Part shown: positions 55,721-64,000 of the stretch, piece by piece | How the letters are laid out: each line of letters starts with the position of its first letter | Numbering within the stretch: the first letter of the stretch is position 1 | Assembly (NCBI GenBank): GCA_963667005.1 | Contig: OY762937.1 | Location: 3,410,001-3,474,000 of the forward strand | DNA length: 64,000 bases | Direction of reading: 5' to 3' | Origin: G963662605 sp963667005 | GTDB taxonomy: Bacteria > Bacteroidota > Ignavibacteria > Ignavibacteriales > Ignavibacteriaceae | Position numbers and translations under genes: made by a program | The notes under the pieces: generated by a model | What the model was told of the DNA's origin: nothing | Databases searched by the model: none | Seen by the model: the letters and a program-made list of their open reading frames with translations, nothing else

Positions 55721-55750
55721 AAAAAAGGCGGGTACTCACCCGCCTTTTTT
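55721..55750 (+). terminator. Terminator after the 1550-aa gene
   Basis: AAAAAAGGCGGGTACTCACC followed by CGCCTTTTTT: a GC-rich stem (GGCGGGT/ACCCGCC) with flanking A and T runs. Confidence 0.9.
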
Positions 55751-55785
55751 GTTATACGAAGAAGTCTCCATTTGATTTAAAACAA

Positions 55786-55814
55786 GAAAGCCCGCCCAAT
55801 ATGGGCGGGCTTTC
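55786..55814 (-). terminator. Terminator-like hairpin after yjbQ
   Basis: GAAAGCCCGCCC-AATAT-GGGCGGGCTTTC; on the minus strand it is followed by TTGTTTT. It follows the yjbQ gene and faces the previous terminator. Confidence 0.75.
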
Positions 55815-55831
55815 GCTTATAAAGATTTCAA

Positions 55832-56245
55832 TTATTCTCCCATCACCTTGATAATCAACTTCTTCCTTCTCTGTCCATCGAATTCAGCATAGTATACCTG
55901 CTGCCAAGGCCCAAAATCCAATCTTCCACTGGTAACTGGAATAATTACTTCATGATGGACCAGTAGACTTTTTAAATGTGAATCACCGTTGGTTTCACCG
56001 GTACGATGATGCCGGTAGCCGGACTTAAAGGGAGCAAGTTGTTCAAGCCATTCGTCTATATCCTGTATTAAACCCGACTCGGCGTCGTTGACATAAACTC
56101 CTGCAGTAATATGCATCGCAGAAACCAATATCATCCCCTCCTGGATTCCGCTTTTCTCGAGTACTTTTTCAACATCTCTTGTAATATTAATATATTCACG
56201 ATGTTTAGTCGTATTGAACCACAGATATTCAGTATGAAATTTCAT
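55832..56245 (-). CDS. YjbQ family (UPF0047) protein
   Basis: The 137-aa protein matches the YjbQ/UPF0047 family: SAMHITAGVYVNDAESGLIQD and a C-terminal GRLDFGPWQQVYYAEFDGQRRKK. Family members can show thiamine-phosphate synthase activity in vitro, but the physiological role is unsettled. It lies 30 bases downstream of a GT-C gene. Confidence 0.92.
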   Translation of the reverse strand: MKFHTEYLWFNTTKHREYINITRDVEKVLEKSGIQEGMILVSAMHITAGVYVNDAESGLIQDIDEWLEQLAPFKSGYRHHRTGETNGDSHLKSLLVHHEVIIPVTSGRLDFGPWQQVYYAEFDGQRRKKLIIKVMGE

Positions 56246-56275
56246 AATAGACCTTCTGAATCATTTCGAATGGAA

Positions 56276-57943
56276 TTAATCTTTTCTTTGAGAAATAATC
56301 ACAACAGGAGCAACAGTATTCTTTTTCAATGCATCTCCCCAGATATACTGAGTTACCGAATCCTTATCAAAAAATCCAAGTCCGATAATATTATAATGCC
56401 GGGCAGTGTACTCTTTATACCAATTCCAGATCCATGTATTGCTGTTTGCGGACACCATCCAAGAGGATTTCTCAAGTGAAAACACGAGAAATTTTGGTTT
56501 TTGCTTCATAATATCCTGCGCCAATTCAGCTTGCATACTCTGTGCATACTCCTGATTTTCCATCAGTCCATACATATAAATATGTCCTGAAGCGGAGCGG
56601 CGATTACTAAAAAAATAAATCTGCGGCTCAGAGCCTAACACCTGAATCTTATCTTCCGGCCTCGTGTTTGACTTGATATATTCACTGATTTGTTTTGACG
56701 TCGTAAAGATGTTAAGCTTCCCATATGTCCTTTCAACAACTTTCTCAGGCGACATTCCAAAATAGTATGGAGCCTCTACAGCGAAACTCACAAAAAGCAA
56801 AATGGATAAAACAAATACCGAGCCATAAATTCCTGCACCTTTACTATTGCATTTGCTCTGTATATAGTCAAAAACCGGTGAAGCCACCATGGCTAATGCT
56901 GGAAATATTGCGACGAAGTAATGCTCGCGGAAGTAAAACCCCGGTGAAACAACTAAAAATCCGACTGCCAAAAATTGCAAACTTCTCTTCGCGAACGGAT
57001 TTTTCAATAGTGCAAAAGAATATACTATCCCACTGATTGACAACAGCCAGAACAATGGGGTTCTTTCTATCAATATGCCCAGTGTATTGAGTAGAATAAG
57101 TGAACCGACAATCGGGTCGACTCTACCGCCATAAGCAGATGAATATTGAAAAATCCAGAAATAGAACTTATCAAAGGTTCCAATCGAGTTTATATACAAT
57201 GACAGAGTTGCAAACGGGACAATAACCCCAATGAACAGGACAGCTAACTTAAGTGAAGCTTTTGCCCATGAGATTGGTTCGATTTTTTTCTTTTGTAAAA
57301 TAAATAGTATCGGAAGCAGAAGGAATAATGCACCTTGTTGTTTCATGGATAAGGAAAGGCCGAAAAACAATCCGGAAACAAAATAAAGCAGAAACGATTC
57401 GCGTTTCATTGCAGATTCAAGAAACAGGAGTGCGATAAGACAGTAAAACATCACAAAATGTGTGGCGTGAGCAGCAAATCCGAGAGCACTTTGGGAGATG
57501 GTAAACATCAAAAAAAAGATAGATGCAGTAATACCATTAATAACCGAACCTCCCCACTTCTTTACAAGTGCCACAATAAGAAATGCCGAGAGAACGTTTG
57601 TTAGCATGAGGCCTACATGCACTGCTTCTATTGATTCGCCGAATAACAGCATCCATAGCGCATACATCATGCTGGTTCCGGGAAGTTTCATGGTGAATGC
57701 GTCTTTAAATAGACTACCACCATGCAACAATGTCTGAGCAATGTACGCGTATTCGCCTTCGTCACGCTCGAATGGCGTTGAAAGAAGCCTGAGCCGTATT
57801 AACAAAATCGTTGTTAATACAATCAGATACAGGAGCATAAAAGCCTTTTCCTGCTGCGTTCTTGCCTGGGACCATGCTCGCAACCTTACGAAAAAGCTGT
57901 CCGAATTCCGGAGACCCTCGTTCTGAGGTTCAGTTTTCTTCAA
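56276..57943 (-). CDS. ArnT/PMT-type membrane glycosyltransferase
   Basis: The 555-aa protein has 10-12 membrane spans and the GT-C motif FERDEGEYAYIAQ (Asp61-Glu62) in the first outer loop, typical of PMT_2/ArnT-like enzymes that move a sugar from a polyprenyl-phosphate donor. The C-terminal soluble part (about 405-555) fits the ArnT periplasmic tail. Acceptor unknown; it may add sugars to lipid A or proteins. Its stop is 30 bases from yjbQ and its start 12 bases downstream of the prfB stop. Confidence 0.8.
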   Translation of the reverse strand: MKKTEPQNEGLRNSDSFFVRLRAWSQARTQQEKAFMLLYLIVLTTILLIRLRLLSTPFERDEGEYAYIAQTLLHGGSLFKDAFTMKLPGTSMMYALWMLLFGESIEAVHVGLMLTNVLSAFLIVALVKKWGGSVINGITASIFFLMFTISQSALGFAAHATHFVMFYCLIALLFLESAMKRESFLLYFVSGLFFGLSLSMKQQGALFLLLPILFILQKKKIEPISWAKASLKLAVLFIGVIVPFATLSLYINSIGTFDKFYFWIFQYSSAYGGRVDPIVGSLILLNTLGILIERTPLFWLLSISGIVYSFALLKNPFAKRSLQFLAVGFLVVSPGFYFREHYFVAIFPALAMVASPVFDYIQSKCNSKGAGIYGSVFVLSILLFVSFAVEAPYYFGMSPEKVVERTYGKLNIFTTSKQISEYIKSNTRPEDKIQVLGSEPQIYFFSNRRSASGHIYMYGLMENQEYAQSMQAELAQDIMKQKPKFLVFSLEKSSWMVSANSNTWIWNWYKEYTARHYNIIGLGFFDKDSVTQYIWGDALKKNTVAPVVIISQRKD

Positions 57944-57955
57944 CTTGGTTATCCT

Positions 57956-59057
57956 TTACACTCCTGCAAACTTGAGAAGATATGCCTTGATAAAATCATC
58001 AATGTTGCCATCCATAACGCCTTGTGTATCGGATGTTTCAACGTCAGTTCTATGATCCTTAACCATATTATATGGATGGAATACGTAAGAACGTATCTGA
58101 CTGCCCCACTCGATTTTCAACTTGCTTTTCTCAATCTCATCCAGTTCGGCTTCTTGTTTTTTTATTTCGAGCTGATAGAGCTTTGATTTAAGAAGTTTCA
58201 TGGCGTTGGTTTTATTTTGCAGCTGAGAACGTTCACTTTGACATGCCGCGACAGTATTAGTCGGGATATGAGTAATACGAACAGCAGTCTCAACTTTATT
58301 GACGTTCTGCCCGCCTTTACCGCCTGAACGGTATGTATCAATACGTAAGTCGGCAGGGTTCACTTCAATTTCTATATCATCATCAATTTCGGGAATAACG
58401 AATACCGAAGCGAATGACGTATGGCGGCGCTTGTTCGCATCAAACGGAGAAATTCTCACTAAGCGGTGCACACCATTTTCTGCTTTAAGATAACCGTATG
58501 AGTAATCGCCAACAATTTCAAGTGTGGCACTCTTAATGCCGGCACCTTCACCTTCGAGCATATCAACGATAGTAATTTTGAATCCGTTTTTTTCACCCCA
58601 CCTCAGATACATGCGCATAAGCATATCGGCCCAGTCCTGGGATTCAGTGCCGCCCGCGCCCGAGTGAATGGTCAAGATGCCATTTTTCATGTCATCTTTT
58701 CCGCTCAGCATGTTTTTGAATTCAAGCTCGTGTATATCCTTATCAAGTGCCTCAAGCTCCTGAGCGATTTCAGGTCCGAATGATTCGTCGTTTTCCTCTT
58801 TGGCAAGCACGATAATCTCTTCCATATTGTTGGCTTTGCCGTTCAGTGTTTCCCACAGGTCAATCCATTGCTGCTGCATCTTGATCGATTGCAGTATCTT
58901 TTGTGCACCCCTCTGATCATTCCAGAATCCGTCTTCTTCGGTTTTCTTTTGAAGCTCAGCTATCTTTTCAGCTTTGGCATCTAATTTAAAGATAACCTCG
59001 TAGATTGACGATTCGTACTTTCATTTCGTTGTATGAGCGTAATTCTTCTTCGTACAT
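57956..59057 (-). CDS. prfB: Peptide chain release factor 2, programmed +1 frameshift
   Basis: The first frame starts at the ATG at 59057 (GGAAG upstream) and runs 23 codons (MYEEELRSYNEMKVRIVNLR, then GYL) to an in-frame TAA at 58988-58986. Shifting +1 after CTT (58991-58989) continues as KLDAKAEKIAELQKK and joins the long frame to the stop at 57956, giving 366 residues, normal for RF2. The shift site is CGAGGT TAT CTT TAA A, with a Shine-Dalgarno-like GAGG 4 bases ahead of CTT as in E. coli. The SPF anticodon-like tripeptide and GGQ (GGKGGQNVNK) are present. RF2 releases at UGA and UAA. The stop at the shift site is normally UGA; here it is UAA. Confidence 0.93.
58986..59000 (-). promoter_or_regulatory. 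prfB +1 frameshift site
   Basis: On the minus strand CGAGGTTATCTTTAA: SD-like element, slippery CTT-T and UAA stop. Normal RF2 genes use CTT TGA C. This variant is discussed as a finding. Confidence 0.85.
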
Positions 59058-59080
59058 ATTACTTCCGCGTATTTATATTT

Positions 59081-60004
59081 TTATTCTTTGTTTACTTTTT
59101 CAAAAATTTTTTGTGCAGCCGAATCAAGATCAATGGCTGCATTTAGCAACACTTCTTCAAATCTCTTATCCTTACGAAACCATGTCAGTTGCCGTTTCGC
59201 GTAATGCCGCGTATTTCTTTTTACCAGTCTGATTGCTTCTTCCTGGGAAATACTCCCTGAAATATATTCAAACATTTCCTTATAGCCGACTGTGTTCAGC
59301 GCATTAATCTCCGGTGTTAATCCTTGTGCAGCCAGTGTACGTACTTCGTCCTCCAGCCCGAGTGCCATCATGGAATCAACCCGATTGTCAATCAGTTCAT
59401 ACAGTATGTCTCTTGGCCATACAAGTTGAAAACTTAAGAACTCCAGATCGATATCCCGTTGATATCCTTTCTGTAATTCATGGATAGGTTTCCCGGTCAT
59501 TTTAAAAACTTCAAGCGCCCTCATGACACGTTTCCAGTTTTGGGGCAGCATTGAACCGGCTGAAACAGGATCAACACTTCTTAATTGTGCATACAAATAC
59601 TCTTTGCCGTGTTCATGAAGTATCGTGAACAGTTCGCCGCGAATCTCTTCATCCGACGGCACATCAAAAATACCGTCCATGAGAGCTTTCAGATACAATC
59701 CAGTCCCACCTGCAACTACAGGTATTTTATCCTGCGCATGCAAATCCCGAATTATCTCCAGAGCCCCATTTTCAAACCTGCTGGCATCATAAACTTCCGT
59801 TAATTCCAGAAAGTCTATTAGGTGATGCCTTATTTCTGACAATGTTTGTTTGTCGGGCTTCGCGGTACCGATATCAAGATGCCGGTAGACCTGTCTGCTG
59901 TCTGCTGAAATTATCTCTGTGCCTAATTGCTTTGCAAGGGAAAGCGCAACAGAAGTCTTCCCTGAACAGGTGGCCCCGGCAATAATAATAACTCTTTTTT
60001 GCAC
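59081..60004 (-). CDS. miaA: tRNA dimethylallyltransferase
   Basis: The 307-aa protein adds the dimethylallyl group to A37 of UNN-reading tRNAs. Walker A-like GATCSGKTS (residues 9-17), DSRQVYRHLDIGTAKP and VAGGTGLYLKALMDG are the family motifs. It lies 23 bases upstream of prfB on the same strand. Confidence 0.97.
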   Translation of the reverse strand: MQKRVIIIAGATCSGKTSVALSLAKQLGTEIISADSRQVYRHLDIGTAKPDKQTLSEIRHHLIDFLELTEVYDASRFENGALEIIRDLHAQDKIPVVAGGTGLYLKALMDGIFDVPSDEEIRGELFTILHEHGKEYLYAQLRSVDPVSAGSMLPQNWKRVMRALEVFKMTGKPIHELQKGYQRDIDLEFLSFQLVWPRDILYELIDNRVDSMMALGLEDEVRTLAAQGLTPEINALNTVGYKEMFEYISGSISQEEAIRLVKRNTRHYAKRQLTWFRKDKRFEEVLLNAAIDLDSAAQKIFEKVNKE

Positions 60005-60033
60005 AGTTATTTCAACAGTTAATAAAACAGTGG

Positions 60034-60675
60034 TTAATTTTTATCGTTCCAGCCTTCTCGGCCAATCAGAGGGACAAAACCAAAGTCAGGCACCTCTTCG
60101 ACATTGAAGTCTGTTTCGCTAACACGCGTTATGATGTTCATCGCCTGGACTTTTCTGTCTCCCACAGGGATAATCAATCTACCACCTATCGCGAGCTGCT
60201 TCTTTAAAGAAACAGGGACAACCGGAGATCCGGCTGTAACCAGTATGCCATCAAAAGGAGCATACTCATTCCAGCCAATGGTACCGTCTCCGCATCGTAC
60301 GAAAACCCTGATTCTCAGCTTCTCAAAAAGTTTTACCACATCAGTGTAGAGTTCAAAATTTCGTTCAATGGAAAATACACTCATGCCCATGCTGTGCAAT
60401 ATTGCAGCCTGATAACCCGAGCCGGTGCCGACTTCAAGCACTTTACTGCCCGGTTTCAGCTTAAGAGCCTGGGTCATAAATGCGACTGTGTAGGGCTGTG
60501 AGATCGTCTGGCCTTTGCCAATCGGTAATGCCTTGTCTTTATACGCGTGATATAGCATACCGGGGCTTACAAACTGGTGCCTTTCAACCTTATCAAACGC
60601 TTTTAAAACCGCTGTATCTGTAATACCACGGTTCATTAATATCTTGACTAATTCTTTACGTTCAGATTCATACAT
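60034..60675 (-). CDS. pcm: Protein-L-isoaspartate O-methyltransferase
   Basis: The ATG at 60675 (MYESERKEL) gives 213 residues; a TTG 30 bases earlier is less likely. SAM-binding motif VLEVGTGSGYQAAIL, plus SQPYTVAFMTQAL and a C-terminal GGRLIIPVG match Pcm, which repairs damaged Asp/Asn in proteins. It lies 29 bases before miaA. Confidence 0.94.
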   Translation of the reverse strand: MYESERKELVKILMNRGITDTAVLKAFDKVERHQFVSPGMLYHAYKDKALPIGKGQTISQPYTVAFMTQALKLKPGSKVLEVGTGSGYQAAILHSMGMSVFSIERNFELYTDVVKLFEKLRIRVFVRCGDGTIGWNEYAPFDGILVTAGSPVVPVSLKKQLAIGGRLIIPVGDRKVQAMNIITRVSETDFNVEEVPDFGFVPLIGREGWNDKN

Positions 60676-60800
60676 TCGGATAGAAAACCTAAAAAAGAGG
60701 AGCAAATATTCTATAATTTCGAAAACAAATTTAACAAATTCTGTATTACTTAGTAAATTAGGTATCTGTTTTTCGTTATCTACTGAGGAGATTTATTTAT

Positions 60801-61319
60801 ATGCTGGATTTACTGCTTGGAGCCGCTGCCATTGCAGGAATGCGCATTTGTGACGTTAGTATCGGAACATTCCGCACTATTCTGGTGGTGCAGGGCCGGA
60901 AATATCATGCCGCCCTTGCCGGATTTTTTGAAGTGCTGATCTGGGCCTTTGCAATACGATATATCTTCCAGCATCTCGATAACACCTACAACCTCTTTGG
61001 TTACGCAACCGGATTCAGCATCGGAAATATCCTTGGAATAACCCTTGAGCAGCATGTTGGTTTGGGATATGTTCAGATGATGATTATTTCAAAATTTCAC
61101 GCCGATCAGATAGCTGATGAATTGCGAAAAATGCGTCTGGGAGTAACTATACTTCCCGGTGAAGGCGGAGCAGGTGGGGTTGCCATAATCATGACTGTGA
61201 TTTCACGCAAAATACAGAAGCAAATTATTCGTGATATTGAGGCCATAGATAAGTCAGCGTTTATTACCGTACAATCATCTCTACCCTACCGCGGCTTTAT
61301 AAGCGCAGCCAGGAAGTAA
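60801..61319 (+). CDS. UPF0316/DUF2179-type membrane protein
   Basis: The 172-aa protein has three membrane segments in the N-terminal 80 residues (DVSIGTFRTILVVQGRKYHA is the conserved stretch of the DUF5698/UPF0316 region) and a soluble C-terminal DUF2179 domain (about 105-170). DUF2179 also ends YitT-type proteins and may bind nucleotides or small ligands. Function unknown. GAGGAG precedes the ATG. Confidence 0.85.
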   Translation: MLDLLLGAAAIAGMRICDVSIGTFRTILVVQGRKYHAALAGFFEVLIWAFAIRYIFQHLDNTYNLFGYATGFSIGNILGITLEQHVGLGYVQMMIISKFHADQIADELRKMRLGVTILPGEGGAGGVAIIMTVISRKIQKQIIRDIEAIDKSAFITVQSSLPYRGFISAARK

Positions 61320-61468
61320 CGATTCGTAGTTGCCGAATTTCGGCTTGTATACACAATATTGTAATTCTTTATTTCAATTTTTTTTAATAAATTAAAAAGA
61401 ATTTATAATAATAGAACCTGGATTACGTTTCATTCAAAAAAGCAACGTTATCATTTTATGGTGAATAC

Positions 61469-64000
61469 ATGGAAATTACAAAGCCCGAAACAAATACAAA
61501 CAACCAATGGCATACCATTTCAGGTGAAGAAACGCTACAGTCGCTTCATTCTTCGCCAACCGGTCTGACCCAATCCGAAGCCGAATCAAGAATTTTGAGA
61601 TTTGGGACAAATGAATTAATAGCCGAAAAACGGGAATCGCCCTTAATTCTGCTGTTCAATCAGTTTAAAAGTCTTTTGATTATTATCCTTATCATCGCTG
61701 CCGGCGTAAGCTTTTGGACTGACGGCGTTGCTGAGGGTATTTCCATTCTAATCATCGTTCTGCTTGCAGGGGTGCTTGGATTTATTCAGGAATTTCAGGC
61801 TGATAAAGCCATCGAATCCTTGCAGAAGATGGCATCACCGCATGCACAGGCAATCCGTGACGGTGTAGAACTTCATGTAGAAGCCTCGCAGCTTGTCCCC
61901 GGTGACATCATCATACTAAAAACCGGTGATAAAATTCCTGCCGACGGAAGACTTATCGAAGCCAACAATCTTAAAATCGAAGAATCTTCCTTGACCGGAG
62001 AGTCATTAGCAGTGGAAAAATCATCTGGTATAATTGAGGGGAAGAATATCCCGCTGGGTGACAGAAAGAATATGATATATTCAGGCACGACCATTTCCTA
62101 TGGCCGTGGTAGAGCGGTCATTGTTGCCACGGGAATGAAAACAGAGTTTGGTAAAATAGCAGGGATGCTGCAATCGACTAAGAACCGGAGAACGCCGCTT
62201 CAGGAGAATTTGGATCAGCTGGGAAAGAAGCTTGGAATTTTTTCAATAGCCCTTGCTGCTGCCATGAGCGGTATTGGACTACTCCGCGGTTATCCGTTTG
62301 AAAAAATGTTTATCTGGGGCGTTGCCCTTGCTGTTGCCGTAATACCCGAAGCCCTCCCTGCCGTGGTAACCATAAGTCTGGCTCTTGGGGTACAGCGAAT
62401 GGTAAAAAGAAGAGCACTTATACGAAAACTACCAGCAGTTGAAACACTCGGTGCTACCAACATTATTTGCTCGGATAAAACCGGAACGCTGACACACGAT
62501 GAAATGACCATCAAGAAGATTTATGTCTCCGGAAAAATGTATGACGTTGAAGGAGCCGGTTACACCCCTGAGGGTCAATATCGCTTTGAAGAAACTCCGG
62601 TAACAGCTAAAGAAGACAAAGATCTGCACAATCTTTTGAAATTCGGCACACTCTGTAACGACACGATTTTACAGAATACGGACGGAACATGGAGCATACT
62701 CGGTGATCCAACTGAAGGTGCTATTGTAGTGGCCGCTGCCAAGGCAGGAATTGAGTATTCAATATTGCGCGATGAATTCCCCCGCCTTGATGAAATTCCT
62801 TTCTCTTCAGAATCCAAGAGAATGACTACAATGCACAAAGTTAAGGGGAGACTCGAAGCATACAGCAAAGGCGCTATTGAGGTTATTCTTAACTCCTGTA
62901 ATGCACAGTATATTAATGGAGAAGTTATTGAACTGACTGAAGAGGCACGTGCGCATCTACTGGCAAAAGCCGCCTCACTCAGCGAAAACGCATTGAGAGT
63001 CCTTGCTGTTTCGGCGAAAGTCTTAACAGCCAAAGTTTTCAATCAAAAAGAAATCGAGTCCGATATGGTTTTTGTCGGCATGGTGGGAATGTTTGACCCG
63101 CCCAGAGCCGAAGCAAAAACGGCAATTGATACGTGCTTCACTGCCGGTATAAAACCGATCATGATAACCGGCGATAATAAGATTACCGCAAAAGCAATTG
63201 CTAAATCACTCGGCATCCTACGTAAAGGCCGCGCAATGTCCGGCAGCGAACTGGATGAATTGAGTGACGAAGAATTTGAACATATTGTAGAAGAAACCGA
63301 AGTTTTTGCACGGATATCCCCTTCACATAAATTGAAAATCGTTACTGCCCTCATGGATAAGGGCCATATCGTTGCAATGACCGGTGACGGAGTAAATGAT
63401 GCGCCCTCATTAAAGAAAGCGGATATCGGCGTGGCTATGGGTATTACTGGCACCGACGTCAGTAAAGAAGCAGCCGATATGATTCTGACTGACGATAATT
63501 TCGCTTCAATTGTTAATGCTGTTGAAGAAGGAAGAAGCATTTTTGAAAACATCCGGAAGTACCTTGTTTTCCTATTAAGCGGCAACATGGGAACAGTGTT
63601 TGCATTAGTTTACACGCTGCTTGCAGGTCTCAAGATACCCTTGACGGCGGTGCAAATCCTCTTCATTAATTTCATTATGGATGGATTGATTGCAATCGCA
63701 TTAGGTGTCGAGCCCCCTGAACCGGGCATCATGAACCGTAAGCCAAGAAATGTAAAAGAAGGTATTTTAAATAAAGACACCATTGTTCTTATCGGTTTTA
63801 TCGGTATTCTGATAGCTATTGTGACAACTGGTGTATATGTTTGGGCAGGTTCATCAGGATTCACCGATGAGCAGGCTAAAACAATGTTCTTCCTGACTCT
63901 GATCTTTGCAAGATTATTTAACGGATTTAATTGCCGTTCACTCGAGCAATCCATCTTCACCATGAAGTTTTGGAGCAATAAAGGTTTAATAATCAGTTCT
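61469..64000 (+). CDS. P-type cation ATPase, SPCA/PMR1-like (3' end cut)
   Basis: The frame is open from the ATG at 61469 to the window edge: 844 residues, no stop. It has the N-terminal cation-ATPase segment, TGES (LTGESLAVE), the M4 motif IPEALPAVVTISLALG, the phosphorylation site DKTGTLT (Asp336), KGA, and MTGDGVNDAPSLKKADIG. In M5 the segment is LSGNMGTVFAL and in M6 it is INFIMDG. SERCA has N-x2-E in M5 (second Ca ligand) and T-D in M6; here the Glu is Thr and the Thr is Met, as in Golgi SPCA/PMR1 pumps, which have one Ca/Mn site. I infer a single-site Ca2+ (or Mn2+) exporter. Confidence 0.93.
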   Translation, partial: MEITKPETNTNNQWHTISGEETLQSLHSSPTGLTQSEAESRILRFGTNELIAEKRESPLILLFNQFKSLLIIILIIAAGVSFWTDGVAEGISILIIVLLAGVLGFIQEFQADKAIESLQKMASPHAQAIRDGVELHVEASQLVPGDIIILKTGDKIPADGRLIEANNLKIEESSLTGESLAVEKSSGIIEGKNIPLGDRKNMIYSGTTISYGRGRAVIVATGMKTEFGKIAGMLQSTKNRRTPLQENLDQLGKKLGIFSIALAAAMSGIGLLRGYPFEKMFIWGVALAVAVIPEALPAVVTISLALGVQRMVKRRALIRKLPAVETLGATNIICSDKTGTLTHDEMTIKKIYVSGKMYDVEGAGYTPEGQYRFEETPVTAKEDKDLHNLLKFGTLCNDTILQNTDGTWSILGDPTEGAIVVAAAKAGIEYSILRDEFPRLDEIPFSSESKRMTTMHKVKGRLEAYSKGAIEVILNSCNAQYINGEVIELTEEARAHLLAKAASLSENALRVLAVSAKVLTAKVFNQKEIESDMVFVGMVGMFDPPRAEAKTAIDTCFTAGIKPIMITGDNKITAKAIAKSLGILRKGRAMSGSELDELSDEEFEHIVEETEVFARISPSHKLKIVTALMDKGHIVAMTGDGVNDAPSLKKADIGVAMGITGTDVSKEAADMILTDDNFASIVNAVEEGRSIFENIRKYLVFLLSGNMGTVFALVYTLLAGLKIPLTAVQILFINFIMDGLIAIALGVEPPEPGIMNRKPRNVKEGILNKDTIVLIGFIGILIAIVTTGVYVWAGSSGFTDEQAKTMFFLTLIFARLFNGFNCRSLEQSIFTMKFWSNKGLIISS

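Noticed and set aside
57956..58879. RF2 as a truncated 307-residue gene starting at MQQQW
   Set aside because: The upstream 23-codon frame, the SD-like element and the CTT-T site show a programmed frameshift and a full-length RF2.

Overview
The window comes from a bacterium of the FCB group, most likely a member of Ignavibacteria, Kapabacteria or a near relative (Bacteroidota/Chlorobiota). Two large secreted proteins end in a type IX secretion (T9SS) sorting domain with the 'NFPNPFNP/NYPNPFNP' signature typical of those lineages. The organism is Gram-negative: lipoproteins, FadL-like outer-membrane barrels and MltG are present. Taxonomy is inferred from protein style only; no rRNA gene lies in the window.

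Layout. 0-3 kb: two SGNH-hydrolase-type proteins (one cut by the window edge), an orphan HisA-like TIM barrel and a universal stress protein. 2.9-10.1 kb (minus): a DNRLRE-type lipoprotein, an outer-membrane barrel, glyA, tatC and a polyprenyl diphosphate synthase, nearly without gaps, preceded by glgA. 10.2-13.7 kb (plus): a SPOR lipoprotein, then hutI, ftcD and fchA, which carry imidazolonepropionate to glutamate and one-carbon folates; a perfect palindrome stands before and after fchA. 13.8-18.6 kb (minus): proline dehydrogenase and tsaD, then a REP pair, mltG and an Ig-like lipoprotein. 18.6-28.6 kb (minus): the translation cluster thrS-infC-rpmI-rplT-pheS-pheT, then a ZapB-like gene, zapA, a structured RNA that is probably 6S RNA, rny and coaE; infC starts with AUU. 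Val and Leu tRNAs lie upstream of thrS.

28.6-44.7 kb is the accessory part. It holds repeat-rich gaps, a 938-aa T9SS protein, an M16 protease, an AAA ATPase plus DUF4435/TOPRIM pair that looks like a PARIS anti-phage system, a REP-hairpin array next to it, a bacterioferritin-like protein, an SQR-like flavoprotein, CD225 and DUF2752 membrane proteins, a FadL-type porin, a PocR-type regulator with a strong inverted repeat at its start, and exonuclease III.

44.7-55.7 kb carries three related TPR-bearing GT-C (TMTC-like) membrane proteins beside a 1550-aa Ser/Thr-rich T9SS surface protein, suggesting a surface-glycosylation locus. 55.8-64 kb holds yjbQ, an ArnT/PMT-like glycosyltransferase, prfB with a programmed +1 frameshift whose in-frame stop is UAA rather than the usual UGA, miaA, pcm, a DUF2179-type membrane protein and a P-type ATPase cut by the right edge.

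The most interesting items are the PARIS-like pair, the prfB UAA shift site, the 6S-like RNA, the REP arrays and palindromes, and the TMTC/T9SS locus.
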